Of a DNA stretch of 64,000 nt, positions 42,024 through 50,664 are shown in pieces. The notes under the pieces are model-generated. The model saw nothing but the letters and a program-made list of their open reading frames with translations. It had not been told where the DNA came from and did not search any database. This stretch comes from a virus. The position numbers were made by a program, and so were the translations under genes. Every line of letters begins with the position of its first letter. Within the stretch, counting starts at the first letter, position 1. The stretch is from positions 34,441 through 98,440 of IMG/VR virus record IMGVR_UViG_3300008266_009201; one strand, 5' to 3'.

Positions 42024-44002
42024 AAAGAAAAATTGCCTGGGTACAACCAAACTTCCAACAAGGTCCTAAAGAACTCAATGCCTACTACCTGCCATACTCA
42101 GCAGGTGTGATTTGGAGTTATGCAGTTGCGGAACCCAGCATACGTGATGCATGGCAAGTGACTGAATGGGTGTGGCGCCGGGACAACATAGAGCCAATTG
42201 CACAACGACTGGCTGAAAATGATGTTGTGACTTTTAGCACTTATGTGTGGAATCACAATTTCAACTATGCATTGGCTCGCAGGCTCAAGGAGATCAATCC
42301 TGGCGTGTTGACCATATTTGGCGGTCCCGAACCTGCAATCACAGACAAAGATCTGTTTCGCAAAGAACCATTCATGGACATTGTGATTTGCTACGAAGGT
42401 GAAATCACATTTAGAAATCTCATGCTGGCATATGACAGCAAAGACTGGGAGTCAATACCTGGCTTGCTGATCAATCGAGACGGCGAAGCTATAAGCACAG
42501 GTGATGCCAAGCGCATTGAAACTCTTGAAGATATTCCTAGCCCGTATCTGGCAGGTGTATTTGATGACCTAATGGCTGCAAATCCTGACATCATGTGGCA
42601 AGGCACACTAGAAACTTCTCGTGGTTGCCCATTTGCTTGTACGTTTTGTGACTGGGGTAGCTTGACATACAACAAGGTCAAGAAGTTTGGTTTAGAACGT
42701 GTGTACCATGAGTTGGAATGGATGGCTAAGCACAACTTTGATTTCATATCAATTACTGACGCTAACTTTGGCATGTTTGCCGAACGTGACAGTTTGATTG
42801 CAGACAAGATTATTGAATGTCAAGAAAAGTATGGTTCTCCGAGAACTTTCTCTGTGGCCTGGGCCAAGAATCAAAAGAAAGAAGTTGTGGACATTGTTAA
42901 AAAATTGCTGGATGCCCGAGGCTTCAATCAAGGTCTAACGCTGAGTGTGCAAAGTCTTGACTTGGATGTATTGGAAAACATTCGTCGCAAAAACATGGAA
43001 ATGAACAAGCTCAACGAAGTATTTGAGCTGTGTGAGCAACGTAACATTCCAACCTACACTGAACTTATCTTGGGCCTACCTGGTGAAAGTCTTGAGTCTT
43101 GGAAGAAAAACTTTTGGACTTTGTTTGAAATGGGCAATCATACTGGTCTCACGGTGTTCCAGGCTCAGTTGTTGGAAAATGCCGAAATGAACCTGTTGCA
43201 GAAGAAGTTGTTTAAGATTACCAATCAAAGTGTAACAGACTATTTTTCTGGATCATACTCCAACGAACACATTGAAGAAGCCATTGACATTATCACTGGC
43301 ACCAAAGACATGCCGTTTGATGTCATGATGGAAGCACATATTTTTTCATGGTTTATCAATACCTTCCACATCAATGGCATCAGCACACTGTTGAGTCGAT
43401 TGGTGTTCAAGTATCAGGGTGTGCCCTACAGCGAGTTTTATGCAGACCTGTTTGAATACGTGCAAGGTCATGAATGGATCCACCGCGAACAAGAAGAAGT
43501 TCGCGAGTACTATCGCAGTTGGATGACCAATGGCCGAATCAATCATCCCAAGATTGGCATTGAAATTCACGGATGGAACCTCATACACAGAACTGTGTTG
43601 AACATGCATGTGGAAAAACAAAATCACAATATCTTTGACATGTTAGAAAAGTTCATGAGTCGTTATGATTTACCGCCTGTGTTGTTGGAGAACATCATGC
43701 GATTCCAACGCAGATACCATGTGGCTTACGATGCTATGAACACTTATCCTGAGGTTTTAGAATTAGACTACAACATCTGGGAATATCTCAGCTTTGATCA
43801 CAAACTTGTACATGCGCCAAGAGAATATCAACTGGAGTTTCCAGAAGATAAAACTATGAGCTTTCCACGTTTCTTAGAACTATTTTATTTTGCTAGACGT
43901 AGAAATTTTGGAAAAGCCACAGTTGAATGCTTGAACGCTGACACGCAGGTAGACGTTGCCAAACGCGGAGATGCTGGCGCCAGGGCAAAACTAGCAGCCT
44001 AA
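42020..44002 (+). CDS. B12-binding-type radical SAM protein, 660 aa
   Basis: The N-terminal region (AWVQPNF, FSTYVWNHN, ILTIFGGPEPAITD-like strands) resembles a cobalamin-binding domain. The radical SAM core starts LETSRGCPFACTFCDWG with CX3CX2C, then ITDANFGMFAERD and YTELILGLPGES. The C-terminal 250 residues are a helical domain common to B12-radical SAM enzymes such as methylthiotransferase-like and lipid- or sugar-modifying members. Similar proteins occur in T4-like cyanophages as I recall. Its reaction is not known. Confidence 0.82.
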   Translation: MKRKIAWVQPNFQQGPKELNAYYLPYSAGVIWSYAVAEPSIRDAWQVTEWVWRRDNIEPIAQRLAENDVVTFSTYVWNHNFNYALARRLKEINPGVLTIFGGPEPAITDKDLFRKEPFMDIVICYEGEITFRNLMLAYDSKDWESIPGLLINRDGEAISTGDAKRIETLEDIPSPYLAGVFDDLMAANPDIMWQGTLETSRGCPFACTFCDWGSLTYNKVKKFGLERVYHELEWMAKHNFDFISITDANFGMFAERDSLIADKIIECQEKYGSPRTFSVAWAKNQKKEVVDIVKKLLDARGFNQGLTLSVQSLDLDVLENIRRKNMEMNKLNEVFELCEQRNIPTYTELILGLPGESLESWKKNFWTLFEMGNHTGLTVFQAQLLENAEMNLLQKKLFKITNQSVTDYFSGSYSNEHIEEAIDIITGTKDMPFDVMMEAHIFSWFINTFHINGISTLLSRLVFKYQGVPYSEFYADLFEYVQGHEWIHREQEEVREYYRSWMTNGRINHPKIGIEIHGWNLIHRTVLNMHVEKQNHNIFDMLEKFMSRYDLPPVLLENIMRFQRRYHVAYDAMNTYPEVLELDYNIWEYLSFDHKLVHAPREYQLEFPEDKTMSFPRFLELFYFARRRNFGKATVECLNADTQVDVAKRGDAGARAKLAA

Positions 44003-44004
44003 CA

Positions 44005-44715
44005 ATGCGCCGACTGTTTACGTTTGGTTGTAGTTTTACAAACTATCGCTGGAGCACCTGGGCAGATTGTCTTGCTCCAGAATTTGATCACTTTGAAAAT
44101 TGGGGCCAGGCAGGAGGAGGAAATCAATATATTTTCAATTCAGTCATGGAGGCTGATCAAAGGCATTGTTTTGGTGACGGAGATACTGTTGTTGTATGCT
44201 GGACCAGTTTAGATCGAGAGGATCGATATGTTGACGGTCGATGGCACACACCCGGAAATGCACACTTCGCAACCAATGTGTTTAACAAAGAATACCTTAA
44301 AACACACATGGATGAAAGAGGATTCCTAATTAGAGATCTGGCATGCATCAAAGCAGTTAAAACTCTACTGGAATCTCGACACAATCTAAAATGGGAATTT
44401 TTGAGTATGGTAGAATTAATGGCCATGCCATTTCCGTCCGACAATGTTAGCAAACACAGAGATGTCATGCGATTGTACGAAAATGTGGTTTTAAGTATCA
44501 AACCAGGGTATGACAAAACTGTATTTAAAAACACTGGATATCCTAATAGAAACGGTGACCCACATCCCAGCCCCGAAGAACATTTGGCCTATTTAGATGC
44601 AGTATTACCGGGTTGGGTGACAAAACAATCTACTCGTGTTAAAATGCATGATGAAAGTATCAATCTAAATAAGAATCCCCGCAAGTCGGGAATGTCAAAG
44701 GTAACAAGGTTATAA
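44005..44715 (+). CDS. SGNH-hydrolase-like protein, 236 aa
   Basis: LFTFGCSFTNYRWSTW matches the block I variant (GCSFT), WGQAGGGNQYIF is block II, and DPHPSPEEHLAYLDAVL gives the DxH-type block V. Its C-terminal 25 residues are basic (NLNKNPRKSGMSKVTRL). It lies two bases after the radical SAM gene and three before queE, in the same transcript. Possibly glycan O-acyl chemistry; not assignable further. Confidence 0.6.
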   Translation: MRRLFTFGCSFTNYRWSTWADCLAPEFDHFENWGQAGGGNQYIFNSVMEADQRHCFGDGDTVVVCWTSLDREDRYVDGRWHTPGNAHFATNVFNKEYLKTHMDERGFLIRDLACIKAVKTLLESRHNLKWEFLSMVELMAMPFPSDNVSKHRDVMRLYENVVLSIKPGYDKTVFKNTGYPNRNGDPHPSPEEHLAYLDAVLPGWVTKQSTRVKMHDESINLNKNPRKSGMSKVTRL

Positions 44716-44718
44716 ACA

Positions 44719-45564
44719 ATGAAATTAAAAGTAAGTGAACTATTTTATTCTGCTCAGGGCGAAGGACGCTATATTGGAGTTCCTTCTATCTTCTTACGAA
44801 CCTTCGGTTGCAACTTTACGTGTTCGGGATTTGGATGCCAACCCGGTGATAAGAGCACTGAGGCAGATGACGTCGCAAAGAGCGTTCATCTCTACAAGAC
44901 TTTTGAAGAGCTCCCGTTGGTTAATACAGGATGCGATTCGTATGCAAGTTGGCATCCTGACTTTAAACATCTAAGTCCCACATACACAGCACAAGAGTTA
45001 GTTGACAAAATGGCTGCGCTGTTGCCCAATGGCCACTGGCAACAACCAAACGGCAATTCAGTGCATCTTGTGATCACAGGTGGCGAGCCATTGCTAGGTT
45101 GGCAACGTGCATATCCTGAACTGTTGAATCTGTTGCACGAACGTGGACTGCGACACATTACATTTGAAACCAATGGTACTCAAGAACTCACAAGAGAATT
45201 CAAACAGTATCTGTCTGAATGGTTTGGCGAGATCACATTCTCAGTAAGTCCTAAACTTAGTGTCAGTGGTGAAAAGTATGAAGATGCTATCAAACCTGAC
45301 ATTATTTGGGATTACGAAACTCACGGTGTTACCTATTTGAAGTTTGTTGTTGGTCACATTGATGATTTCAAAGAGCTTGATCTAGTAGTTGACGACTATC
45401 GAACCCGTGGATTTAGCGGACCAGTTTTTGTGATGCCTGTTGGCGGTGTTGTGAGTGTGTATGATGGCAATAGAATTCACGTTGCCGACGAAGCACTCAA
45501 ACGAGGTTATTGGTACAGCCCACGATTGCATGTGGACCTCTGGGGTAATGGATGGGGCAAATAA
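44719..45564 (+). CDS. queE: QueE, 7-carboxy-7-deazaguanine synthase, 281 aa
   Basis: LFYSAQGEGRYIGVPSIFLR is the QueE start. The cluster segment GCNFTCSGFGC has Cys at 31, 35 and 40, an atypical spacing (usual QueE is CX3CX2C), so the third ligand may differ. VHLVITGGEPLLGWQ is the SAM-binding GGEP motif, and FETNGTQEL follows. It converts 6-carboxytetrahydropterin (QueD product) to CDG. QueC, needed for preQ0, is not seen. Same-strand neighbours are an SGNH-like gene and a small DUF2061-like gene. Confidence 0.9.
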   Translation: MKLKVSELFYSAQGEGRYIGVPSIFLRTFGCNFTCSGFGCQPGDKSTEADDVAKSVHLYKTFEELPLVNTGCDSYASWHPDFKHLSPTYTAQELVDKMAALLPNGHWQQPNGNSVHLVITGGEPLLGWQRAYPELLNLLHERGLRHITFETNGTQELTREFKQYLSEWFGEITFSVSPKLSVSGEKYEDAIKPDIIWDYETHGVTYLKFVVGHIDDFKELDLVVDDYRTRGFSGPVFVMPVGGVVSVYDGNRIHVADEALKRGYWYSPRLHVDLWGNGWGK

Positions 45565-45565
45565 C

Positions 45566-45748
45566 ATGTCAGAAACTCATACAAGAACATGGATCCGAAC
45601 TCTAACTTATCGAATTGCTGCATTGCTGATTACTGCATTGTGGACCGGACTGGGTGATGCAGTTGCAATCCATATTGTGTTAGCATTCTTGCAATACAGT
45701 ATGGAACGTATTTGGTTAAAAATTAAATGGGGTAGGATTGATGTTTGA
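45566..45748 (+). CDS. DUF2061-like small membrane protein, 60 aa
   Basis: RTWIRTLTYRIAALLITALWT then ALAFLQYSMERIWLKI-like second segment: two hydrophobic stretches with the TYR and ERIW motifs typical of DUF2061 predicted membrane proteins. The start at 45566 overlaps the queE stop region (TAACATG). It probably sits in the inner membrane; role unknown. It overlaps the next gene by 8 bp. Confidence 0.65.
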   Translation: MSETHTRTWIRTLTYRIAALLITALWTGLGDAVAIHIVLAFLQYSMERIWLKIKWGRIDV

Positions 45749-46139
45749 TTGGTTTAAAAAATCTCAAAAGAAACCACCACCTGTGGTAGAAAAAGTCACT
45801 AAGCCTAGAGTTGCCGAACCACCAGCTAAAACTGAAAAACAACTTGCTACTGAAAAGGGAGAACCTTACGTGGCTGTGCTCAGTATGGATGTGGATCCTG
45901 ACAATCTGCATCAAGGTGCATTTGAGTTGGATTGGAATGAAATCTTTGTGGCTCGACTGGTAAAGGCTGGCTATATGATGAAACCTACAGACACTGATGG
46001 GGACATTGTTGACCGTTGGTTTCAAAATGTATGCCGCCATGTTGTGATGGAAACATGGGAACAAGAACAAGCCATCAAGAACTCCGGCATGTATGTTCAA
46101 AAGCGAGATCTTGGCGATGGCAGGAGCGAGGTATCATGA
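45741..46139 (+). CDS. Hypothetical protein, 132 aa
   Basis: A short basic start (MFDWFKKSQKKPPP), a Pro/Lys/Glu linker, then a domain with YVAVLSMDVDPDNLHQG and MYVQKRDLGDGRSEVS. The stop overlaps the next start by ATGA. No family identified; it looks like a soluble domain tethered by a flexible tail. Confidence 0.55.
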   Translation: MFDWFKKSQKKPPPVVEKVTKPRVAEPPAKTEKQLATEKGEPYVAVLSMDVDPDNLHQGAFELDWNEIFVARLVKAGYMMKPTDTDGDIVDRWFQNVCRHVVMETWEQEQAIKNSGMYVQKRDLGDGRSEVS

Positions 46140-46612
46140 TATTCAATCACATCAAACAACTCAAAGCAGAAGGCAAAAAAATTGGCATCACTTTCTCAAC
46201 CTTTGACATGCTCCACGCAGGCCACATTGCCATGCTTTCTGAAGCAAAAAATCACTGTGACTACCTCATCTGTGGGCTCCAAACGGACCCAACTATCGAT
46301 AGGCCTGAGACTAAGAATCGTCCGATACAAAGTATTGTGGAGAGACAGATACAGCTGGCTGCATGCCGTTACGTTGATGAAGTTGTTGTGTACCAAACCG
46401 AACAAGATCTACGTGACCTTCTACTAATTCTGCCATTAGATGTTCGAGTACTGGGAGTAGAATACGAACACAAAGACTTTACCGGTCGCGACGAATGCTA
46501 TGACCGCGGGATTGAACTAGTATTCAACGGCCGAGATCACTCATTCTCATCCAGTAGCCTGCGCAAGCGTGTGGTTGCCGCAGAGACCGAAAAAGTACTG
46601 CTACAAAAATGA
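46136..46612 (+). CDS. Cytidylyltransferase (TagD/HldE-C type), 158 aa
   Basis: KIGITFSTFDMLHAGHIAML holds the HxGH motif, and DYLICGLQTDPTIDRP is the next conserved block. RPIQSIVERQIQLAACRYVDEV matches the RTEWAR-like region, and FSSSSLRKRVV is the second signature (SSSxxR). Closest in pattern to glycerol-3-phosphate cytidylyltransferase or the nucleotidyltransferase of HldE. It would activate a sugar or polyol phosphate for transfer. Overlaps on both sides by ATGA. Confidence 0.85.
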   Translation: MIFNHIKQLKAEGKKIGITFSTFDMLHAGHIAMLSEAKNHCDYLICGLQTDPTIDRPETKNRPIQSIVERQIQLAACRYVDEVVVYQTEQDLRDLLLILPLDVRVLGVEYEHKDFTGRDECYDRGIELVFNGRDHSFSSSSLRKRVVAAETEKVLLQK

Positions 46613-47337
46613 TCTTGTATGTAAATGGATGCAGCCATACAGCGGCTGCCGAAGCAGTGGTGCCTGATTGCTTTGCTGTGGATGATGGTAGATATGGCAT
46701 TGACCGTAGACCTCATCCAATCAACTTGGAAGCCAGCTGGGGCAAGCAATTGAGCCGAATGCTCAACACTGAATTTTACTGTGATGCTGAGTCAGCAGCC
46801 AGCAATGACCGCATACTGCGTACCACTAACAAGTGGATTCATGAGAACTATAGCCGTTTGTATGACACTGTGATGGTAATCCAATGGACCACTTGGGAAC
46901 GAGAAGAATGGGAGTATGAAGGCCGATGCTATCAAGTAAACGCCAGTGGTGTGGACATGGTACCACCAGAGCTTGAAGATAGGTATCGTCAGTACATTTT
47001 GGATGTCAACTGGACTCAAAAAACAGATGAATGGCATAACAAAATATGGCACCTGCATTGTCGGTTGAAAGATCTAAATGTACGACATTTATTCTACAGT
47101 GGCAACAGTACATTTAGTGATTTATTTAATCTAAGAGATTGGCAAGGGCATTACATTGAGCCATATTCAAGAGACCACAGTTGGAATGCCATACTAAAAA
47201 ACAACGGATTTGAGCATGTGAATCCCAAAAGTTATCACTTTGGAGCCGATGGTCATAGATTTTGGTCGGAATATGTGTTACAATACTTGAAGGAACACAA
47301 ACTTCTGGACCGCCCTAATGAAATATCTACTGATTGA
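46609..47337 (+). CDS. SGNH-hydrolase-like protein, 242 aa
   Basis: LYVNGCSHTAAAEAVVPD has GCSHT in place of GDS; the C-terminal FGADGHRFWSEYVLQYL gives the DxxH motif (here DGH). MVIQWTTWEREEW and a Tyr-rich middle are as in a family I recall from T4-like phages. It overlaps the cytidylyltransferase by ATGA and the exonuclease by 20 bp. Confidence 0.6.
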   Translation: MILYVNGCSHTAAAEAVVPDCFAVDDGRYGIDRRPHPINLEASWGKQLSRMLNTEFYCDAESAASNDRILRTTNKWIHENYSRLYDTVMVIQWTTWEREEWEYEGRCYQVNASGVDMVPPELEDRYRQYILDVNWTQKTDEWHNKIWHLHCRLKDLNVRHLFYSGNSTFSDLFNLRDWQGHYIEPYSRDHSWNAILKNNGFEHVNPKSYHFGADGHRFWSEYVLQYLKEHKLLDRPNEISTD

Positions 47338-48352
47338 TACTGCTAACATGTTTTTCCGTGCCCGCCATTCAGCACACAGGGCCAGCGACACATGGACTAA
47401 ATTAGGCTTTGCACTGCACTTGACCATGATGAGTGCAAATAAAGTAGCTAGGCGTTTTGGTGTAGACCATGTGGTTTTTGCACTAGAAGGGCGTAGCTGG
47501 CGTAAAGATCACTACAAGCCCTACAAAGCTAATCGTGCTGTGGCCCGTGGTGCCATGAGTGAAACTGAAGCAGAAGAGGACAAGTTGTTTTGGGAAACCT
47601 ATGATGAGCTGACTAAATACTTGTCTGAGAAAACAAATTGTAGCGTGATTCGTTGCGCAACAGCAGAAGCGGACGATATCATAGGCCGCTGGATTGCACT
47701 ACACCCCCAAGATGAACATATTATTGTCAGCAGTGATTCAGACTTCGTTCAGTTGGTTGCACCAAATGTGCAATTGTACAATGGCATAAACGACCACCTG
47801 TTCAGTATTGATGGCGTAACTGATGCCAAAGGCAACAAATTGAGTTTCACAATCGAAAGCAATTCAAAGATCAAAGTAGGCAAAGCCGACCGGAGCTTTG
47901 TGGCCCCAACTGACTATCAGAAATGGGTGCTGTTCTTGAAATGTGTGCGCGGTGATCCCGGCGACAATGTGTTCTCAGCATACCCTGGTGCACCAGTAAA
48001 AGGCACAAAGAATCGTGTAGGCATTACAGAAGCATTTGAAGATCGCAACAAAAAAGGCTACAATTGGAACAATCTCATGTTGCAACGTTGGACCGACCAC
48101 GAAGAAAAAGAACACAAGGTGCTCGAAGACTACGAACGCAATGTCACACTAATTGACCTTACTGCACAACCACAAGAAGTAAAAGATACTGTGGATGCTG
48201 TGATTGGTGAACAAGTCAGTAACAAAGACATAGGGATGGTGGGCGCACACTTTCTCAAGTTCTGTGGCAAGTATGAGCTTACCAAGCTGAGTGACCAAGC
48301 CGAACCAATTGGTCGCTGGCTGAATCAAACATATCAAGGAGTGTTAAAATGA
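47318..48352 (+). CDS. rnh: 5'-3' exonuclease/RNase H (T4 Rnh type), 344 aa
   Basis: FEN-family nuclease: YLLIDTANMFFRARH (first Asp), VFALEGRSWRKDHYKPYKANR, then ATAEADDIIGRW and IVSSDSDFVQL with the metal-binding acidic residues, and VRGDPGDNVFS after. It is slightly longer than T4 RNase H (305 aa). It removes RNA primers during lagging-strand synthesis. It starts inside the end of the SGNH-like gene. Confidence 0.92.
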   Translation: MKYLLIDTANMFFRARHSAHRASDTWTKLGFALHLTMMSANKVARRFGVDHVVFALEGRSWRKDHYKPYKANRAVARGAMSETEAEEDKLFWETYDELTKYLSEKTNCSVIRCATAEADDIIGRWIALHPQDEHIIVSSDSDFVQLVAPNVQLYNGINDHLFSIDGVTDAKGNKLSFTIESNSKIKVGKADRSFVAPTDYQKWVLFLKCVRGDPGDNVFSAYPGAPVKGTKNRVGITEAFEDRNKKGYNWNNLMLQRWTDHEEKEHKVLEDYERNVTLIDLTAQPQEVKDTVDAVIGEQVSNKDIGMVGAHFLKFCGKYELTKLSDQAEPIGRWLNQTYQGVLK

Positions 48353-48792
48353 TAGTAGCAAAACCGGTAATTGACAATCAATACTGGATACTCAAACAAG
48401 ACGATGAAAAAATTGGCAACGTTCAAGCTGTAGATGGTGGGTTTGCTCTTACCATCCGCAACAAGGTTGCTAAATTTAAAACCATTCGAATGTTGCGCCG
48501 ACAGGCCAACATTGAATTTGCTGAACCAGAACATGTCACGCCTATTCCAAAAGATTGTGTGCATGGTTATCCTACAGGTTGCCGAACACACAATGGCATG
48601 TGGAATGTGCAGTTAAAATTGCCGTTGTTTACCAAAACAACCAAAAGCAAATCATGGTTTGCTGCCGGATGGTATTCGATCAAACAACATCGCAGTTGGA
48701 AAGTGCTACAGAATCCCAAACTAATTGTGCTAGAACGTTATACCTATCAAGGACCATTTTACACCGAGGAGCAAGCAAATGCATCCTTATGA
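48349..48792 (+). CDS. Hypothetical protein, 147 aa
   Basis: A beta-rich N-terminal half (YWILKQDDEKIGNVQAVDGG) and HGYPTGCRTHNGMWNVQLKL. Possible zinc-like Cys/His pattern in DCVHGYPTGCRTH. Conserved-looking, but the family is not recognised. It overlaps the exonuclease by ATGA and the methyltransferase by 14 bp. Confidence 0.6.
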   Translation: MIVAKPVIDNQYWILKQDDEKIGNVQAVDGGFALTIRNKVAKFKTIRMLRRQANIEFAEPEHVTPIPKDCVHGYPTGCRTHNGMWNVQLKLPLFTKTTKSKSWFAAGWYSIKQHRSWKVLQNPKLIVLERYTYQGPFYTEEQANASL

Positions 48793-49405
48793 CTTTAAAG
48801 AAGATGTAAAAACTGTTACTGGTAATGAGACTGAATATTATAATTTTATAGATGAAAACTATTTGAAGGTATGTGCTAATGCTCGAGTACTTGAAGTAGG
48901 GCCGCATGTTGGAAAACACACTAAATTAATTGCAAAACATGCACCATGTTACTTAGAATGCATTGAAGGGAATATAGTTCACCAATCTACATTAGAAGAT
49001 ATTCCTGGAGTAGACAAAGTTGTGGTTGATGATGTTTGGCTTATGAGAGATGCTAAACCATTTGATGTTGTAATTTGTTTTGGTGTGTTGTATCATCATC
49101 ATAGTTCATTGCATCTGTTGGAACTATTTGTAAATTATAATACACCAAAATACATAATGCTTGATTGTGTAACTGCCGAGCATCCGTTAGCTTATCTACC
49201 AGAAGATATTAATATCAGCGGGTCGAGACAACTTCGAAAATCTTGGAAGCATTGTGGGGTCAATTTTAAAACTCCCTTCTTTATTATTAATCAATCACTG
49301 TCAAATATGGGATATGATTTAAAAATATCACATAAATTACAAACCAGTTATTTTCCAAAATCTAATGGCTGGGTAGCACTTTGGGAACTTCGGGAGAACT
49401 TATGA
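48779..49405 (+). CDS. Class I SAM-dependent methyltransferase, 208 aa
   Basis: Motif I is RVLEVGPHVGKHTKLI, motif II-like LECIEGN, motif IV-like DVVICFGVLYHHHSSLHLLE (methyltransferase type 11/12 pattern). The substrate is unknown. It is more AT-rich than its neighbours. Its stop region overlaps the MazG-like gene by ATGA. Confidence 0.75.
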   Translation: MHPYDFKEDVKTVTGNETEYYNFIDENYLKVCANARVLEVGPHVGKHTKLIAKHAPCYLECIEGNIVHQSTLEDIPGVDKVVVDDVWLMRDAKPFDVVICFGVLYHHHSSLHLLELFVNYNTPKYIMLDCVTAEHPLAYLPEDINISGSRQLRKSWKHCGVNFKTPFFIINQSLSNMGYDLKISHKLQTSYFPKSNGWVALWELRENL

Positions 49406-49770
49406 CCAATCCGTTTAGAGATCAAGAAAAATTTATGAAGGCTTGCGACCAAAGTGTCAACGAGTTTAACAAAGATCAATTTAACTTGTATGTTACATTG
49501 ATTGAAGAAGAAGCCAACGAATTGGCTGATGCAATCACAGCACACGACCAAGTCGAAACTGTTGATGCACTTATTGACATTTTGGTTGTTACTATTGGTG
49601 CATTACACAGTATGGGCGCAGATGCCGAAGGTGCTTGGAAAGAAGTCATGAAAACTAACTTTGCCAAGATTGATCGAGACACCGGCAAGGTTCGCAAGCG
49701 CGAAGATGGTAAGGTACTCAAACCTGTAGGCTGGACGCCACCTGATCTCAACCCATATCTTAAAAAATGA
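49402..49770 (+). CDS. MazG-like NTP pyrophosphohydrolase, 122 aa
   Basis: LIEEEANELADAITAHD is the EExxE metal motif of all-alpha NTP pyrophosphatases, and ETVDALIDILVVTIGAL carries the ExxD. The C-terminus WTPPDLNPYL is typical of phage members. It could hydrolyse dNTP or ppGpp-like nucleotides. The start at 49402 shares ATGA with the previous stop. Confidence 0.85.
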   Translation: MTNPFRDQEKFMKACDQSVNEFNKDQFNLYVTLIEEEANELADAITAHDQVETVDALIDILVVTIGALHSMGADAEGAWKEVMKTNFAKIDRDTGKVRKREDGKVLKPVGWTPPDLNPYLKK

Positions 49771-49982
49771 GTTTACACATACACCGATTTGTTGATTCTA
49801 TCAAGGCGCATGAGTCACGCAACCAACGTGATTTTATCATGACACTTCGTGACGCTAAGGATCTGCATGCAGACATTACCAAGCTATTGGTAACTTTGGA
49901 AGAACTACGGTCAAACACTGCTACAAATTCCAATGAAGTGATTACGGTAGAACTCGCAGGCGGAAGCTTCAAAAACACCTAG
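49767..49982 (+). CDS. Small hypothetical protein, 71 aa
   Basis: MSLHIHRFVDSIKAHESRNQ, helical with an Asp/His-rich stretch, coupled to mazG by ATGA. A beta-like tail (EVITVELAGGSFKN) ends it. No function inferred. Confidence 0.55.
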   Translation: MSLHIHRFVDSIKAHESRNQRDFIMTLRDAKDLHADITKLLVTLEELRSNTATNSNEVITVELAGGSFKNT

Positions 49983-49991
49983 TTTATTAGA

Positions 49992-49997
49992 TAAATA
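49992..49997 (+). promoter_or_regulatory. Late promoter-like GATAAATA
   Basis: TAAATA at 49992-49997, followed by a short leader with GGGAGA before ATG 50013. Confidence 0.5.
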
Positions 49998-50012
49998 AAC
50001 TTGGGAGAAAAT

Positions 50013-50309
50013 ATGAGTAGACCCAAACCGCTAGTTCTAATTGAGCACACTGAGAAACAAACCTATAAGACCGAACAAGTATTGGCCTCTGAAGGTGTGT
50101 GGGCGGTCTTTTACGATCAAAAGCCAATCAATCTCAAGACTGGTAACATGCTTACGCAATACCCCGGACCCAAGTACAAAAAAGTCAGTTTCTCAAATCC
50201 AGGGCATGCTAAAAATTTGGCAAAAAAATTAAATGCACAGTTCAAGACTGACAAATTCACAGTCATGCTGTTAACACAAGGGGAACAAGTGTACCCCAAT
50301 GTTAACTAA
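50013..50309 (+). CDS. Hypothetical protein, 98 aa
   Basis: Begins MSRPKPLVLIEHTEKQTYKTE. A small alpha/beta protein with conserved-looking VWAVFYDQKPINLK and SFSNPGHAKNLAKKLN. The ATG at 50013 follows GGGAGA; an upstream in-frame TTG is a weaker start. It overlaps the next gene by 11 bp. Confidence 0.6.
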   Translation: MSRPKPLVLIEHTEKQTYKTEQVLASEGVWAVFYDQKPINLKTGNMLTQYPGPKYKKVSFSNPGHAKNLAKKLNAQFKTDKFTVMLLTQGEQVYPNVN

Positions 50310-50664
50310 ACAACAGATTACCGAACGCATACTGACAGGTCTTCCGTCGGAAGACCAACTGACCTACGACGAAGCCTGCAAGTCATGGTGGATGAACTTT
50401 AGAGATGGCGGCGGATTCAGACTGACCAATGCTGGATATACAGCAATTGGTACTTGTGACTTAGAAACATACGCATTTGATGCTCCTTCTGACTTGGTTG
50501 CTAAACCCAAACATTTACTGACCTTGGATAAAAAGTTAGATTGCCCTTACTACATTAAAATTGGCAAGCATCCGCAAATTGTTTTGTTTGGCAGTCAGCA
50601 GGCAGTGATGTTGGCCATGTACGGCGATCTAGAAAAGTGGTTGAAGTTTTTAAATCGCACTTAG
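50299..50664 (+). CDS. Conserved phage protein, 121 aa
   Basis: It contains WWMNFRDGGGFRLTNAGYTA, a stretch I recall from other T4-like phages, and PYYIKIGKHPQIVLFGSQQA. Basic, soluble, no catalytic motif visible. Its end converges with the minus-strand gene at 50650-51609 (overlap 15 bp). Confidence 0.6.
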   Translation: MLTKQQITERILTGLPSEDQLTYDEACKSWWMNFRDGGGFRLTNAGYTAIGTCDLETYAFDAPSDLVAKPKHLLTLDKKLDCPYYIKIGKHPQIVLFGSQQAVMLAMYGDLEKWLKFLNRT

